A stretch of 64,000 nucleotides of DNA from NCBI GenBank assembly GCA_009602735.1, contig WELA01010170.1, forward strand, positions 86,862 to 150,861, given 5' to 3'. The notes beneath the pieces are model-generated. The model ran no database searches and had not been told where the DNA came from. It saw only the letters and a program-made list of their open reading frames with translations. This document shows positions 45,628-56,333 of this stretch, piece by piece; within the stretch, counting starts at the first letter, position 1; each line of letters opens with the position of its first letter. Source of the stretch: Mesotaenium endlicherianum. Lineage: Eukaryota > Streptophyta > Zygnematophyceae > Zygnematales > Mesotaeniaceae. The position numbers and the translations under genes were made by a program.

Positions 45628-47294
45628 ACCTTGGCAAATCCTTCAATGAAACGTCGATAATAATACGCCATGCCGAGGAAACTCCTGAGTTGATGAATAT
45701 CAGCAGGTACCGGCCAATCTCTGACTGCTTGCACCTTCTTCTGCTCCACCTTGACTCCTTCAGCTCCCACTATGTGTCCAAGAAACTCGACCTCCTTGAG
45801 ACAGAAGTCGCACTTGCTGATCTTCCCATACAGCTTTTGATCTCTCAAGACCTCCAACACCTTCCTCAGATGCCCCACATGCTCCTCCAAGGTCTTTGAA
45901 TAAATCAGGATGTCGTCCAAAAATACCACCACAAACTGGTCCAAGTAGGGTCTGAACATACTAATCATAAGTCCCATGAATGTAGCAGGTGCATTGGTTA
46001 ATCCAAAAGGCATGACTGCGAACTCGAACAAACCATAGCGAGTCCTGAAAGCAGTCTTCTGAACGTCTCCTTCCGCAATCCGAACCAGGTGATAGCCACT
46101 CCTCAAATCGATCTTCGAGAAATACTTCGCCCCGACAAGCCTATCAATCAACTCGTCCACTCGTGGAAGTGGGTGCCTGTTCTTGATGGTCACCTTGTTG
46201 AGAGCCCGGTAGTCGACACACATCCTCATAGTCCCAACCTTCTTCTTCACAAATAAGACTGGCGCTGCGAATGGAGACTCGCTGGGTCGGATGAATCCCT
46301 TCTCCAATAACTCTGTCAGCTGCTTCTTCAACTCGTCCAACTTCGCGAACGATTGACGATAGGCGGGTCTCACTGGTGGCTTGCTCCCTGGTTCCAACTC
46401 AATCTTGTGCTCCATAGCTCTCTGTGGAGGTAATCCTGTAGGTAGTTCCTCAGGAAGTAAGCACTTGAACTCCTCCAACAGCGCCTTAATTTGGGCAGGC
46501 ATCTTAGCAGGCTTCTTCTCTTGAGCAGTTGGGCTCTGCTCCTTCTGAGCAAGGGGATCAGACACCACTACTTGCTCCTCCGGCAATGTACTTTCGCCCA
46601 GGCTGTTAGGATTCAGGCTTGCTCCATCTGATGACCTGGCCAGGGCCACCGAAACAAGGTACATCTCCTTCACCCGATTCGCCCTGCATAGCTTCTTAAC
46701 TTGCAGGCTCGACAGAAGACAGTTACTTGTGGTCGTATCTACCTCCACCTGTTTCGCTGTCTCCATTCGACCATCACGCCCTTGGACTTTCACTTGTCCT
46801 GTGCTCCAGTGCACTTGAGGGTTGGCTTTCCTTAGCCATGGTCGGCCCAATATCACCTCATGGTGACCTAACTCTGCCTGCTCCATAACTTCAGTACTCT
46901 GGTGCCCCGCTACTTCCACGTGAATAGCTACCGTAGGTGCACCACACTTGAGTCTCTGCCCATTCGCCAAAATTGCCTCCTCAGGCTCATAATGCTTTTG
47001 CACAGGGATTCGCCACTCTTTCACCAGCTTCTTGTGTATAAAATTTGCACTTGCGCCACTGTCAACCATACACTTCGCCTTGTTGCCGTCGACTACTCCT
47101 TCCACGATGATAGGCTTGTCAACCTCCCGTCTTTCGCTTCTCGGCAGGCTCCTCGAGTTAACGTCCTTGTGGATTCCCATCTTCACGCCAGTAGACACCC
47201 CAGAACGACTTACTGGCGTCCTCCTTTTTCCTGCTGTTGAGGTTGCTTCGCCTTCACATGACAGTCTCGAGCCAGATGTCCAAGCTTGCCGCAA
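45585..47294 (-). CDS. pol: Pol part 1 of family C: protease and reverse transcriptase
   Basis: In the -1 frame relative to gag, overlapping its end. The overlap contains a shift-prone CAG GAA AAA GGA near 47222-47235, a less canonical slip site than in family B. The protease has [10 protein letters not shown] (Asp at 47061-47063). RT has [20 protein letters not shown] and the FLDD motif near 45910-45925. The frame ends at about 45585, where a one-base shift separates it from RNase H. Confidence 0.88.
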   Translation of the reverse strand: MRQAWTSGSRLSCEGEATSTAGKRRTPVSRSGVSTGVKMGIHKDVNSRSLPRSERREVDKPIIVEGVVDGNKAKCMVDSGASANFIHKKLVKEWRIPVQKHYEPEEAILANGQRLKCGAPTVAIHVEVAGHQSTEVMEQAELGHHEVILGRPWLRKANPQVHWSTGQVKVQGRDGRMETAKQVEVDTTTSNCLLSSLQVKKLCRANRVKEMYLVSVALARSSDGASLNPNSLGESTLPEEQVVVSDPLAQKEQSPTAQEKKPAKMPAQIKALLEEFKCLLPEELPTGLPPQRAMEHKIELEPGSKPPVRPAYRQSFAKLDELKKQLTELLEKGFIRPSESPFAAPVLFVKKKVGTMRMCVDYRALNKVTIKNRHPLPRVDELIDRLVGAKYFSKIDLRSGYHLVRIAEGDVQKTAFRTRYGLFEFAVMPFGLTNAPATFMGLMISMFRPYLDQFVVVFLDDILIYSKTLEEHVGHLRKVLEVLRDQKLYGKISKCDFCLKEVEFLGHIVGAEGVKVEQKKVQAVRDWPVPADIHQLRSFLGMAYYYRRFIEGFAKVCAPLTDMLKKQEK

Positions 47295-48235
47295 CTATAG
47301 CAGGGTCCTCTCGGCTTGAAATTCTGCTGCTTGCGCTGGTACTGCACAAGTCCCAACTCCATGGGTACTGGACCTTGAACACTCGTGCTTGGCGCTTGAG
47401 ATCCAAAGTGTCGATATCCTCCAAAGTTGTGGCTGCCCCACTGCCTCTGACTATACTCCACAGCGTCGACCCTTGTTGCCATCATTTTCCCAAGACGGGT
47501 AGGGTCCTTGAGCGCCACTTCCTTGGCCACACTTGGCTTGAGTCCCCTCTTGAACTTGTCCATCATCTCCGACTCGTGCATGGATGGACATTGAAGCACC
47601 AGCTCGTTGAAGCGCGATACATACTCTTGAACGCTTGCTCGTTGACGAAGGCGCACCAATAGATCTCGAGCGGTAGCCTCGGGCGCAATAGGTTGAAATT
47701 GCCTCTCCAAGCCTTCAAAGAGCTGATCAACAGTAGCAGGAACTCCAGACAACAGCTCTTCTCATTCATACCAAGCTCCAGCACTCTTCTGCAGCAAGGT
47801 TATGACAATGGCGACTTGCCTGTCGGGCGTAAGCGCAGAATACTCCATAAACTTCTTCACTCCAAAAATCCACTAATGAACAGGCGCCGATCCACGCTCT
47901 CCAGTATAAACTTCAAGCTTAGGCGCACGCACTCCTGATGCGGGTGGAATAACTGGTTGCACCACTGGGTTAACATGAATTGGTGGTACAACGGGTGCAG
48001 GTGCCAAACTCGTCGAAGCGGCGTTCCCCATAACAATTCGCACCATTCCCTCCACCTCCGCGCGCATATTTTGTTGAAATTGGGTGTAGACTTCTCCTCC
48101 AATTGCATTTGCCATTTGCCTTAGCATCGCCTGCATTTCTTGTTGCTCTCTAGTCATCGTTGGTGCTACCTGTTGTCCCGCGCGCTCAACATGCTCGACA
48201 TGTTCGCCTCCTCCAGCTGCCCACTGCGACTCCAT
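47210..48235 (-). pseudogene. Gag of family C
   Basis: ATG at 48235 (MESQWAAGGGEHVEHVERAG). It has a helical N-terminus (EQQEMQAMLRQMANAIGGEV) and capsid-type sequence (FEGLERQFQPIAPEATARDL, ASVQEYVSRFNELVLQCPSM). One zinc knuckle, [14 protein letters not shown], follows near 47270-47310. The frame is interrupted by TAG (just after PVH, near 47873) and by TGA near 47766. Both look like single-base changes in an otherwise continuous frame. The gag stop is at 47210-47212. Confidence 0.85.
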
Positions 48236-48258
48236 AATATAATATGCAAACTAGCCCT

Positions 48259-48269
48259 GCTCCGATACC
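48259..48269 (-). promoter_or_regulatory. Primer-binding site of family C
   Basis: GGTATCGGAGC on the minus strand, three bases after the 5' LTR end. It is the same initiator-Met tRNA type as in family B. Confidence 0.8.
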
Positions 48270-48272
48270 TGA

Positions 48273-49008
48273 TGAAAGGGGCTAAGTGCCCTAGTGGAAG
48301 CGTAGTGACTCACGAGGAAAGGAACTAGTTGCCATCATACTAGAGAGTGCAGCGGCATATCACTAACAAAGCTTAGGAAAAATACTCAACATTTTGAGTA
48401 GCAAGAAACTGCTCACAAATGATGTAGGATGAAAGGCCTTGTCATTACAAACCCGTAGGAATTTACAGAAGTGAAAGCTGATAAGAAACAAAGAAGTTAT
48501 GCCTATTTATAATTTCCTGCCTAAGTGCTCCTCCCTAGGAGGAAGCTACGGATTTTCCTTAGTGTTCGTCAAATTGTCCCTTCCAGAATATTCGTGAGTA
48601 AGCCAGATCAGTCTAATCTGACGTGTCGGGCCGAATTGACGTCCACATACATGCATCGACATTACTAGAATATTCTATCTTAGACGCGCTAGGAAACTTC
48701 TAGGTAAATCGACCTAGTCGGCACTCCGCGTCAGCCGAACTTACATGAAGGTTCGAGTTCATTCTAACGGGCCAGATCGCTCGACGCTGTCGGTCAATCC
48801 AACGGTCGCGCTCACCGCGAATTAAGGACAGTCGTCAACCGACCTCAAACTAAATTCAACTTCGGAAATCCATAACTCTCTCAATACTTGACCAAATTCG
48901 ATGAACTTCATATCAAAATGACCACAAAAATGCACTCTACACTGCTATTCAATCAAAACATACTTTCATGAACCTCAAAAGTGCACTTTATAAACCTATG
49001 ACCTTTCA
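48273..49008 (-). repeat. 5' LTR of family C (736 bp, long form)
   Basis: In element orientation TGAAAGG...CCCCTTTCA, with short inverted ends. A TATAAATA box lies near 48508-48518 (minus strand). It contains about 155 bp (about 48799-48955) that the other LTR lacks. Confidence 0.9.
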
Positions 49009-49960
49009 GTGCGCATTTGTCGGGCGTGCGTGCGCGTGTGTGCACGCGCTGTATTTTGTAGCTTGTGTTTTGTGTGCGTGCTTGGTTGTGTGTGCGTTGT
49101 GTGTGTGCTTTTGTCGAGTGTGCGTGCGTGGCTTTGCGGGCGTGTGTGCGCGTGTGTGCGCGTTGTATTCTGTAGCTTGTGCTTTGTGTGGGTGCCTTCT
49201 TGTGTGTGCGTTGTGTGTGCGCGTTTCTCAGGCGTGCGTGCGCGTGTGTGCGCGCGCTGTATTTTGCAGCTTGTGCTTTGAGTGCGTGCCTTGTCGTGTG
49301 AGCGTGCGCGCCTCTGTCGGGAGTGCGTGCACGTCTGTGCACGCGCCTTTTGTTCTATCTTGTGCAAGCAACGCGTGCCTAGTTGTGTGTGCGTTTTGTG
49401 TTTGCTTTTGTTGAGCGTGCGTGCGCATTTGCGCGCACGCCTTTGCTGTGCGTGCGCATGTGTGAGTGCACCTTTGTCGAGATTGCGTGCGCGTGCGTGC
49501 GCGTGCTTTATGTTCCAATTTACGCCTGGGCACGTGCCTGGTTTTGTTTGTTTACACCTGGGCGCGTGCCTGGTTTTGTATGCGTGGTTGCGTATGCGTG
49601 TGCGCTCTAGTTGGGCGTGCGTGCGCTTGGCGCGCGCGCTCTTGTCGCGCGTGCGTGCACATGTGCGTGCTTTTTGTTTTTTGACGGGCGTGCGTGCGCG
49701 TGTGTGTGCGTGCTGTATTTTCTAACTTGTGCTTTGGGTGCGTGTCTGGTTGTGTGTGCGTTGTGTGTCCGCTGTGGTCAAGCGTGCGTGTGTGTGTGCG
49801 TGCGAGCCTTTGTAGGGCATGCATGCTTATGTGTGCGCGCGCTATATGTTCTAGCTTGTGCTTTGGGTGCGTGCCTGGTTTTGTGTGCATTTTGTGTTTG
49901 CTTATGTCGGGCGTACGTGCGCGTGTGTCCGCACATGTAGGGCAGCGGCTGTTGCTATTG
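49009..49960 (+). repeat. TG/CG-rich minisatellite, right part
   Basis: A direct continuation of the array at 38620-43042 beyond the nested element, beginning with the second GTGCG. Unit hallmarks recur at about 49056, 49170 and 49266, then become more diverged. At about 49932-50030 a different unit of about 46 bp (GCGGCTGTTGCT...CTGCAACTA) is repeated twice before the intron ends at 50257. Confidence 0.88.
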
Positions 49961-50257
49961 CGTGCCATTGGATGCTGCAACTAGTGTGCGCGGCTGTTGC
50001 TGCTGCGTGGCATTGGGCGCTGCAACTAATTTGTGCTGCAATCTGTTGAAGCGCGCATGTGCATTCATCATTTCGGGCAGCTTGTTGTTGGCTGCGTGTG
50101 CGCGTGCGCTCTGTTGGGCAGCCAGCAGCTGTGGGTGGATGTGCCTGTGCAAGTGCGCCTCTATGTGGTTCATGGCGGACTGCCATTCGTCGTTAAAACG
50201 CAAGTTGCTGCAGTGTCTTATCATTGATTTTTTGCTCTGTTTTCCTCATTATTGCAG

Positions 50258-53120
50258 GCATCCTTCAAATGTGGCACATACAATCATGTGCATGTACAAA
50301 TTGCAATGAATGCCATTGATTTTGGTGCTTTTTCCCAGGACTACTACGAGGTGGGAGACAGCATATGATGAAGACATGTTAGTTCCTTGTGATTCTGTCA
50401 TGACTATTGCTCATGGAACTTCTTTTGCGGCCATTTGTGAAGGTTGTACGCTTCAACGGCAAGAGAGAAGGACGTGTAAGTCAATCATTAGCCTGACTCA
50501 TATATCAAATATGCTTCTTTTAGGCAAGTCCCATTGCAATATTAAAAGTGCAGCCTGTTTATAGACTAGTGTTATGGGTCCATAATCTTCCGTTCTTGTA
50601 TGTGGTATCCATGTGCAGGGGCAAAAAGTTCATATTCACTCCTTCACTAGAGCATATCATGAATGGTGCAAAGTCCATTATAAGGTCAAGTTCCCCAAGG
50701 GATATCGTAGTGGCTTTGACTGCCCCACATGCAAGGCTGATCAACATTCTTGCACGGTGGATGGCAATCGGAAGTTGTTCAGGTAAGCTTTTTATCTTAA
50801 CTGTTTATATTGTGCTTGTCTTTTGAAGGGCTTCATTGTTCTTGTATGTCCTTTGAGTGCTTATATAAATATGTGTTTTGATTTTCAATTCACAGATGGG
50901 AGAATGAGCTTGAAAAGTATCTCTCTTGCTATTACGATGAAGCTTTATTTTTCAAAAGGAGAAGGTTCAAGCTTTTCTGGACAAGCTGGACGCAGCTCTT
51001 GGCAATGAACCAAAGCCTGACCATAAATGCGGGACGAATTCTTTCAAAGCAGCTTGTGATTCTACTTCTGCTATAAAAAATCAGAGTGAAACTGGTTTTG
51101 TGATGTGCTGTTGTAGGCATCAATTTGCGCAAAAGGCAGTGAACATTATTAAGTGAGGAAAGCGTTACGGTTATGCTTTATTCCTTGACATATATTTTTT
51201 GCAAAAAAATAAGGTTGGTGTCATGTGAGAAGATGTCATTTGCAAGTATTGGCCGTGGCGAATAAAAGCATTGCGGATGATAGAGCATGTAGAGGAAGAA
51301 GTGACTAGAAAGTTGTCATACGCGCTCAATGTCATGCACGGCAAGTTGCACTCGTGGCCATGTCAAGTTTTGTGGGGAGGTAGATGGCAAGGGGGTGTTG
51401 CAGGAGGGACTGGCGAGGACATGGAACTTCTGTTCTCGTACTTGTCAAGACTTGGTAACTCTACAAAGGTGTCTGGTTCAACGAGGAAGATAATATACTC
51501 CTTCCAATCTTGTCGTGTGTACGTTGTGTGTGCATTACAAATTGGCCATTATATTCAACTTCAATCTTCATGTTGATCCAATGTGGGACTTGCGTATGGC
51601 GAACCGAGAGAATCACAGAAGCTTCGTTGTATTGGAATGAAGGCAAGCGACTTAAACTACCTAAGCGCTTATGGAAGCGGTATGATTCGCTTGCATATCT
51701 TTTTGTATTTGTAAAAGGCTAATGTATTTGGTGGACCCACTTGGACCTTCATCTTCTTTGGGATTAGTGAGGTTTCGGATTTTATTGTCATTATTAGCAG
51801 GTCAAAGTTGATTGTGAAGGAGGTGAACGATGCATTTGAGGAGTTTCGTGATATTCTTCTGCAACTGACAAGAGAAGAATTTGGTTGCAACACCTACTCT
51901 GAGATTATTGAGCCCATGATTAAAGAGGTTCAAGAAGCTGCTCGTGATCAGCTGCGCGCAACACGCACAAGAAAGCAAGAGGCTAAGTACTTTGCATTGC
52001 ACACGGAGGTGAAGGCTGCCAGAGCTTTTGCCTCGCACTTCCAGTCTCAAGACTTTATCAATGCTTTATTGTGCAATGAGGAAATGCAAGTACATCCATG
52101 CCCCCTTTTAGTGATGCATTGGTACAAGTTAATAGTATGCTACTTGGATTAGTGTGTTTTCTCTAGTAGTGTGAAATCGTTGCATTTGATCCCCACTTTT
52201 TTGTTGCATATGTTGATAAGCTGTGCACTACAGAATACAAGGTTTTGTTGCCAACCTAGCTGCTAATGAGACAGCCCTAAGAGAGTTAGAAGTCACCCTA
52301 CTTGGAGGTATTCAGAGCGATGGCCATTCCTCTAAGGAAGATCTGTTGACAAGGTCAAGGAAGGCGTTGGCTGAGTAGGTAACGAAAGACTTAAAGAGGG
52401 AGATGGAGGGCTGGTTGTTTGCCACAGTGAAAACCAAGATACAGGTACGTGTACAATTTTGTGTTCTATAGGCATTCATTTCAAGAGCTTAATCGGTCCA
52501 CTTCAGTATTCTTTGCTCATGACCCTTGGTATTGTGATGTACAGGTCCAACAAGAGGCAGTTGGTGCAGAGGGACGGGCGGCACTGCGTTGAAAAGAAGG
52601 TGACAAAAGCACATTAAAGGCCTTGGCTGATCGTTACAATATTCTTGTTAAGTTGTCCATTGACGATGGACCCACAAAGGCAATTGATGTTGATAGCCTT
52701 CTTAGACAAGAGGTACCCCCTTGGCAATTTGTTATGCCTAGAAATGCCATGGGTCTTACTTTGAAAGAAAAGTTACAGTTCTGTGATAAGTATCAGTTAA
52801 GGGCGCGAAAGAAAGAGGAGGTGGTCCAACTAGCTAACGAGAGGAGGAATTTCCTTGAGTATTACACGAAGTTGCAATTAAGTACACAAACAACAATATC
52901 TGGCTTGCGGGCAAAACTTAACTTATGTGTAGATGGTGCCACAGACATCTCAATATTGGTCCCCATGGAATTGTACCAGCTTCATGAGGTAGACGAAGCT
53001 CGCAGTCCAAAGTACCTAGAAGGTCTCATTGCTCTATTAGAAGTAGCATTAGTTGATGCCAAAGAGCAATATGACGCTGGATTTGTTTTTTTACTAAAGT
53101 CTAATGATTACATTGGCTAA
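50258..53120 (+). pseudogene. KDZ downstream exons: transposase core and C-terminal region
   Basis: The acceptor TATTGCAG|GCATCC at 50257/50258 restarts the frame in phase with exon 1. Other junctions seen: donor at about 50475 (ACGTGTAAGT), exon 50619-50782 with donor AG|GTAAGC, acceptor CACAG|ATGG at 50895/50896, donor near 52085, and acceptor GTACAG at about 52544. The C-terminal part (52623-53120) is helical with many charged residues (ARKKEEVVQLANERRNFLEY). TGA or TAG codons occur near 51160, 51226, 52375 and 52592, several readable as former CGA or CAG. Confidence 0.72.
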
Positions 53121-53467
53121 GTAGTGTTAGTGTACATATTCTTCATGTACATAGGCTCAGTCCTTGAGTCCTCTATGTACATACCTTTAATCATATTTTA
53201 TACATCAGTAAAAATCATTGTCAAACATATACACAAATGAGCAATTTCTCAATCTCGCAAAGGCTTTGTGAACCACAAATGATCCTCATTGGACACATCG
53301 TGTAAGAGAATGCAGAATAATAAGTATGCATGGTGGAACACAGATGGTCCTCTAAATTGTGCTCAAGATTTTCTTACTCCGGAACTCATTGTCGTCGAAC
53401 ATCGTTTTGCACCCAACAGCATGTGCATGGCTCAACATGTGTTTGTCCAATAATTAACTCATATGTT
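53121..53467. other. No gene seen
   Basis: A short A+T-rich spacer after the KDZ stop codon, probably its 3' end and flank. No terminal inverted repeat of the transposon was recognised. Confidence 0.4.
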
Positions 53468-54201
53468 ACGTGAAATGAATCAACTTACCAATAGGCGATT
53501 AAGAATTAATAAAACAACTATATATCAGCAAGTAATCTTTGTGGTATTTTCTAGTCAACTAATAAATCAGCAAAAGACCACATGACTAGCGTAAGCATTA
53601 ATCATAATTCAAATGCAAGTAAACAAGCATCAATCATGCAGTCGGTAAACTCATACATATGCAAGGTTAGAAGACAATTCGCACCAATAGCTTCTCGCCT
53701 TGGATTGAGATCTCTCTCAGTTGCGGTACACGAGAGTTGGCCTCGTTTTTGAATGCCGAACTCGAGAGCAATACCTACCATATGTACATGGAACGAGTTC
53801 ACTGTTCAACGGCAAGTGCGATGGCACCGCCAACCCGGGATTCAACCACGTCGGTAGGACCTCGACTAACCAAATCCACAGCCATCTCCCATCATCCCGA
53901 ATCACCATCCACCTTAAGGGTGTTATTTGGCCACTCATCTAGCACACCACACTTAGATGCATAACTAGGCAGTTCGCTGCTACCGAGGACGGCAGTTAAT
54001 TAACTGTCAAAGAATGTGACAGCAAGCTGACCTAAGTCAACAGGCTGACCTAAGTTGACTACAGCCTGCTGCTCACGACTGAGTCCTTAAACCAAGTATA
54101 TAAATCCAGCAGATTTAATACTAACTAAAGTTCAGCAGACGGAACTTACTTAACATTATATATGAATCAATTGTATATCCATCCAATATATTGATTCATT
54201 A
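53468..54201 (-). repeat. Family E LTR-like repeat, copy 1
   Basis: About 730 bp, same orientation as 55627-56333 and clearly homologous throughout. The ends are TGAAATGAATCAA and TTGATTCATTA, giving unusually long imperfect inverted ends. I assign the minus strand because the copy at 55368 has the opposite orientation and sits where a 3' LTR would follow a plus-strand integrase, and because a purine tract lies at the right side of copy 2. Confidence 0.65.
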
Positions 54202-55330
54202 CCCAAACGGTGGAGAGCATACTTACAAGGCAAAGCTTCGAAGGTGATTATAAATCATCTAGCTCTAATCAATTTTCAAAAAAAGCCCAAGCTGTCGAGG
54301 AGGGAGAATTGTTGGAGCCAGATGCTAGAGCAGTTCCACGTTTAGATAGACTACAAACTAGAGAAGGGTTGCCTCGGGAGGTCTTAAAATACGTTAAGTC
54401 CTGTGTCAGTGTCTGAAGAATAAGTCTAGACACACACCACCTGGAGGGCTACTACAACCACTACCCATCTCAGCTGGGAGGTGGGAAACAATATCAATGG
54501 ACTAGGTGGTAACACTGACACAAACTGCCAATGGGCATGATTCCATATTGGCAGAGTAATGTATAAATTGACAAAAACGGTCATTTTTAATCTCCACCAT
54601 TGTCACGGTGATTGCACTCGAAATTGCAAGACAGTTCTACAACCATGTAGTATGCGAACATGAGCTACCCTCTAACATTATTTTATACCGAGATTCAAAA
54701 TTTACCTCTAAGTTCTGGAGAGCTTTAATGGAGTTGATGGGAGTCAAACAGCTGCTTAGCATAGCAAACGACCCTTAGACTGATGGGCAAAATGTAAGAA
54801 CTAATCGAGTTCAATTGGAGGTGCTCAGAGCTTGCATTAATACGAAACAAAATAACTGGGATGACTTGTTGTCTCAAATTCAGTTTGCAGGCAACAGTGC
54901 TGTGCACGAGTCACTAGGGAAGTCTCCCATTGAACTTAGCTTGGGTACAGTCCCTAAGCCTCCTTTGGATGTGCCAGGCGAGTCTCTGACTTACCTTGTG
55001 GGGATTGACAATCCGGTCTCCTTTCAGTTGCATCAAGAGTTCGCTGACACTTTGTCAGAAGTCCAACAACTTTTGTTTGAAGCATAGGAAAACCAACAAA
55101 AATATGATAATCAACATAAGCGGGAATAGACTTTTTCTAAGGGTAACCTGGTCAAACTACATTCCCAACACTTAAACCTTCCTGGTGTGGTCAAGAAAAA
55201 GCTTGGTCCGGGTTGGGTCGGTCCATATACGGTGATACGCCGCGTCGATCGAAACGCTTACAACCTGAACATGTCAGCGTAATATTGGGGTCACCTGTGC
55301 TTAAATGTCGCTATCCTGGAACCATACTAA
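54202..55330 (+). pseudogene. Degenerate gypsy integrase fragment (family D/E)
   Basis: Broken frames on the plus strand resemble the integrase of the minus-strand element at 58961-59854: REGLPREVLKYVKSC, KFTSKFWRALMELMGVKQLL, NNWDDLLSQIQFAGNSAVHE and WVGPYTVIRRVDRNAYNLN. Several stops occur, including TAG at 55086-55088, where the other copy has Gln (KAQENQQ). Gag, protease and RT are missing, so this is an internally deleted remnant. Confidence 0.75.
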
Positions 55331-55367
55331 TGGTGACACACTGTTCAGAGGTCGGTTACTTGTTGTA

Positions 55368-55625
55368 ATGAATCAGTACATTACTGCATATAATATTCAT
55401 TTAATTAGAATAGTTGATTGAGTTCAGCTTTAGTCAATATTAAGTCTGCTCGACTTTTAGTAATAGTGAGCATAATGACTCAGCCAGGAGCAGCAAGTTG
55501 AAGTCAGCATTGGCCTACTTGCTGACACATTATTTGACAATCAGCTGATTGCCGTATTCGGTATCAGTGAACTCCCTAGATATGCATCTAAGTATAATAT
55601 GCTAGATGAATGGCCAGAGGAAACT
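55368..55625 (+). repeat. Family E LTR, partial, inverted relative to its neighbours
   Basis: The reverse complement of this stretch matches about 56070-56333. It begins TGTAATGAATCAG after the integrase remnant, as expected for that fragment's own 3' LTR, and is cut off where copy 2 begins at 55627. The two form a head-to-head arrangement. Confidence 0.65.
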
Positions 55626-55626
55626 T

Positions 55627-56333
55627 GAAATGAATCGACTTACCAAATAGGCGGTTAACAATTAATAAAGATCTTTATATCTGCAAGTTGTCTTTGTGGT
55701 ATTTTTTGTTAATAGCAAAGGACAACACACTAGCAGTGAATAATACTCGTAAGTCAAATGCAAGTAAACTAGCATCAATAATGCAATCAGTAAACTCAAA
55801 CATAAGCAAGATTGGAAGACAGTGCGTATCAATGGCTTCTTGACTTGGATTCAGATCTCTCTCAGTAAGCTGTACAAGAGAGTTGGCCTCGTTTTCAAAT
55901 GCCGATCTCGAGAGCAATGCCTAGCATACGTACATGGAATGAGTTTACTGTTCAACGGCCAGTGCGATGGCACCGCCTACCCGGGAGTTAACCACGTTGG
56001 TAGGACCTTGTTTAACCAAATCCACCGCCATCTCCCATCATCCCGAATCGCCATCCATCATAGGGATGTCATCTGGCCATTCATCTAGCATACCACACTT
56101 AGATGCATATCAAGGCAGTTCGCTGCTACCGAGTACGGAAGTCAGCTGGCTGTCAAAGAATGAGTCAGCAAGCTGACTTGAGTTGACTTCAGCCTGCTGC
56201 TTACGACTGAGTTTTTAAACTTATAATTATATAGTGTCCAGCAAACTCAACACTACATAAAGTTCAGCAGGCTGAACTTAATTAACTATTATATTTAAAT
56301 GAATATTATATCTATCAATATATTGATTCATTA
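55627..56333 (-). repeat. Family E LTR-like repeat, copy 2
   Basis: Homologous to 53468-54201. On its right side the minus strand reads AAGTTGGAGGGATTTT directly before the LTR start, a plausible polypurine tract. That makes this the 3' LTR of a minus-strand element whose body would lie to the right. Confidence 0.68.

Larger units (their letters stand above)
43043..49008 (-). mobile_element. Family C chromovirus, nested in the minisatellite
   Basis: A complete minus-strand Ty3/gypsy element. The 5' LTR is 48273-49008, the primer-binding site 48259-48269, then gag, pol, polypurine tract (43625-43641) and 3' LTR (43043-43624). It is flanked by the perfect 5-bp target duplication GTGCG (43038-43042 and 49009-49013), and the LTR ends are TG...CA. 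The LTRs are about 98 percent alike by eye outside indels, so this is the youngest insertion in the window. Gag has a TAG and a TGA, and pol one frameshift. Confidence 0.95.
37302..53120 (+). pseudogene. KDZ-superfamily DNA transposon gene, spliced and broken
   Basis: Exon 1 (37302-38459) starts with MARVDSMSESINLS, is Ser/Asp-rich and ends with a cysteine cluster (WRRNQELAYKRCVDCTPLLG, CNGCINPDVRRYLCGDCD, SSALFHK). A TGA at 38253-38255 stands where an Arg is expected (HKR). After a giant intron (38460-50257) exons resume at 50258, 50619-50782 and 50896 onward. They encode family hallmarks: FTRAYHEWCK, CPTC then VDGNRKLFR (first catalytic Asp), then SETGFVMCCCRHQFAQKAV, EDVICKYWPW, ALNVMHGKLHSWPCQ and a GEDMELLFSYLSRLGNSTK segment. 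The C-terminal exons end at TAA 53118-53120. Further stops and a frameshift near 50330 make it a pseudogene. The name rests on remembered KDZ (Kyakuja-Dileera-Zisupton) motifs, which match in order. Confidence 0.8.
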
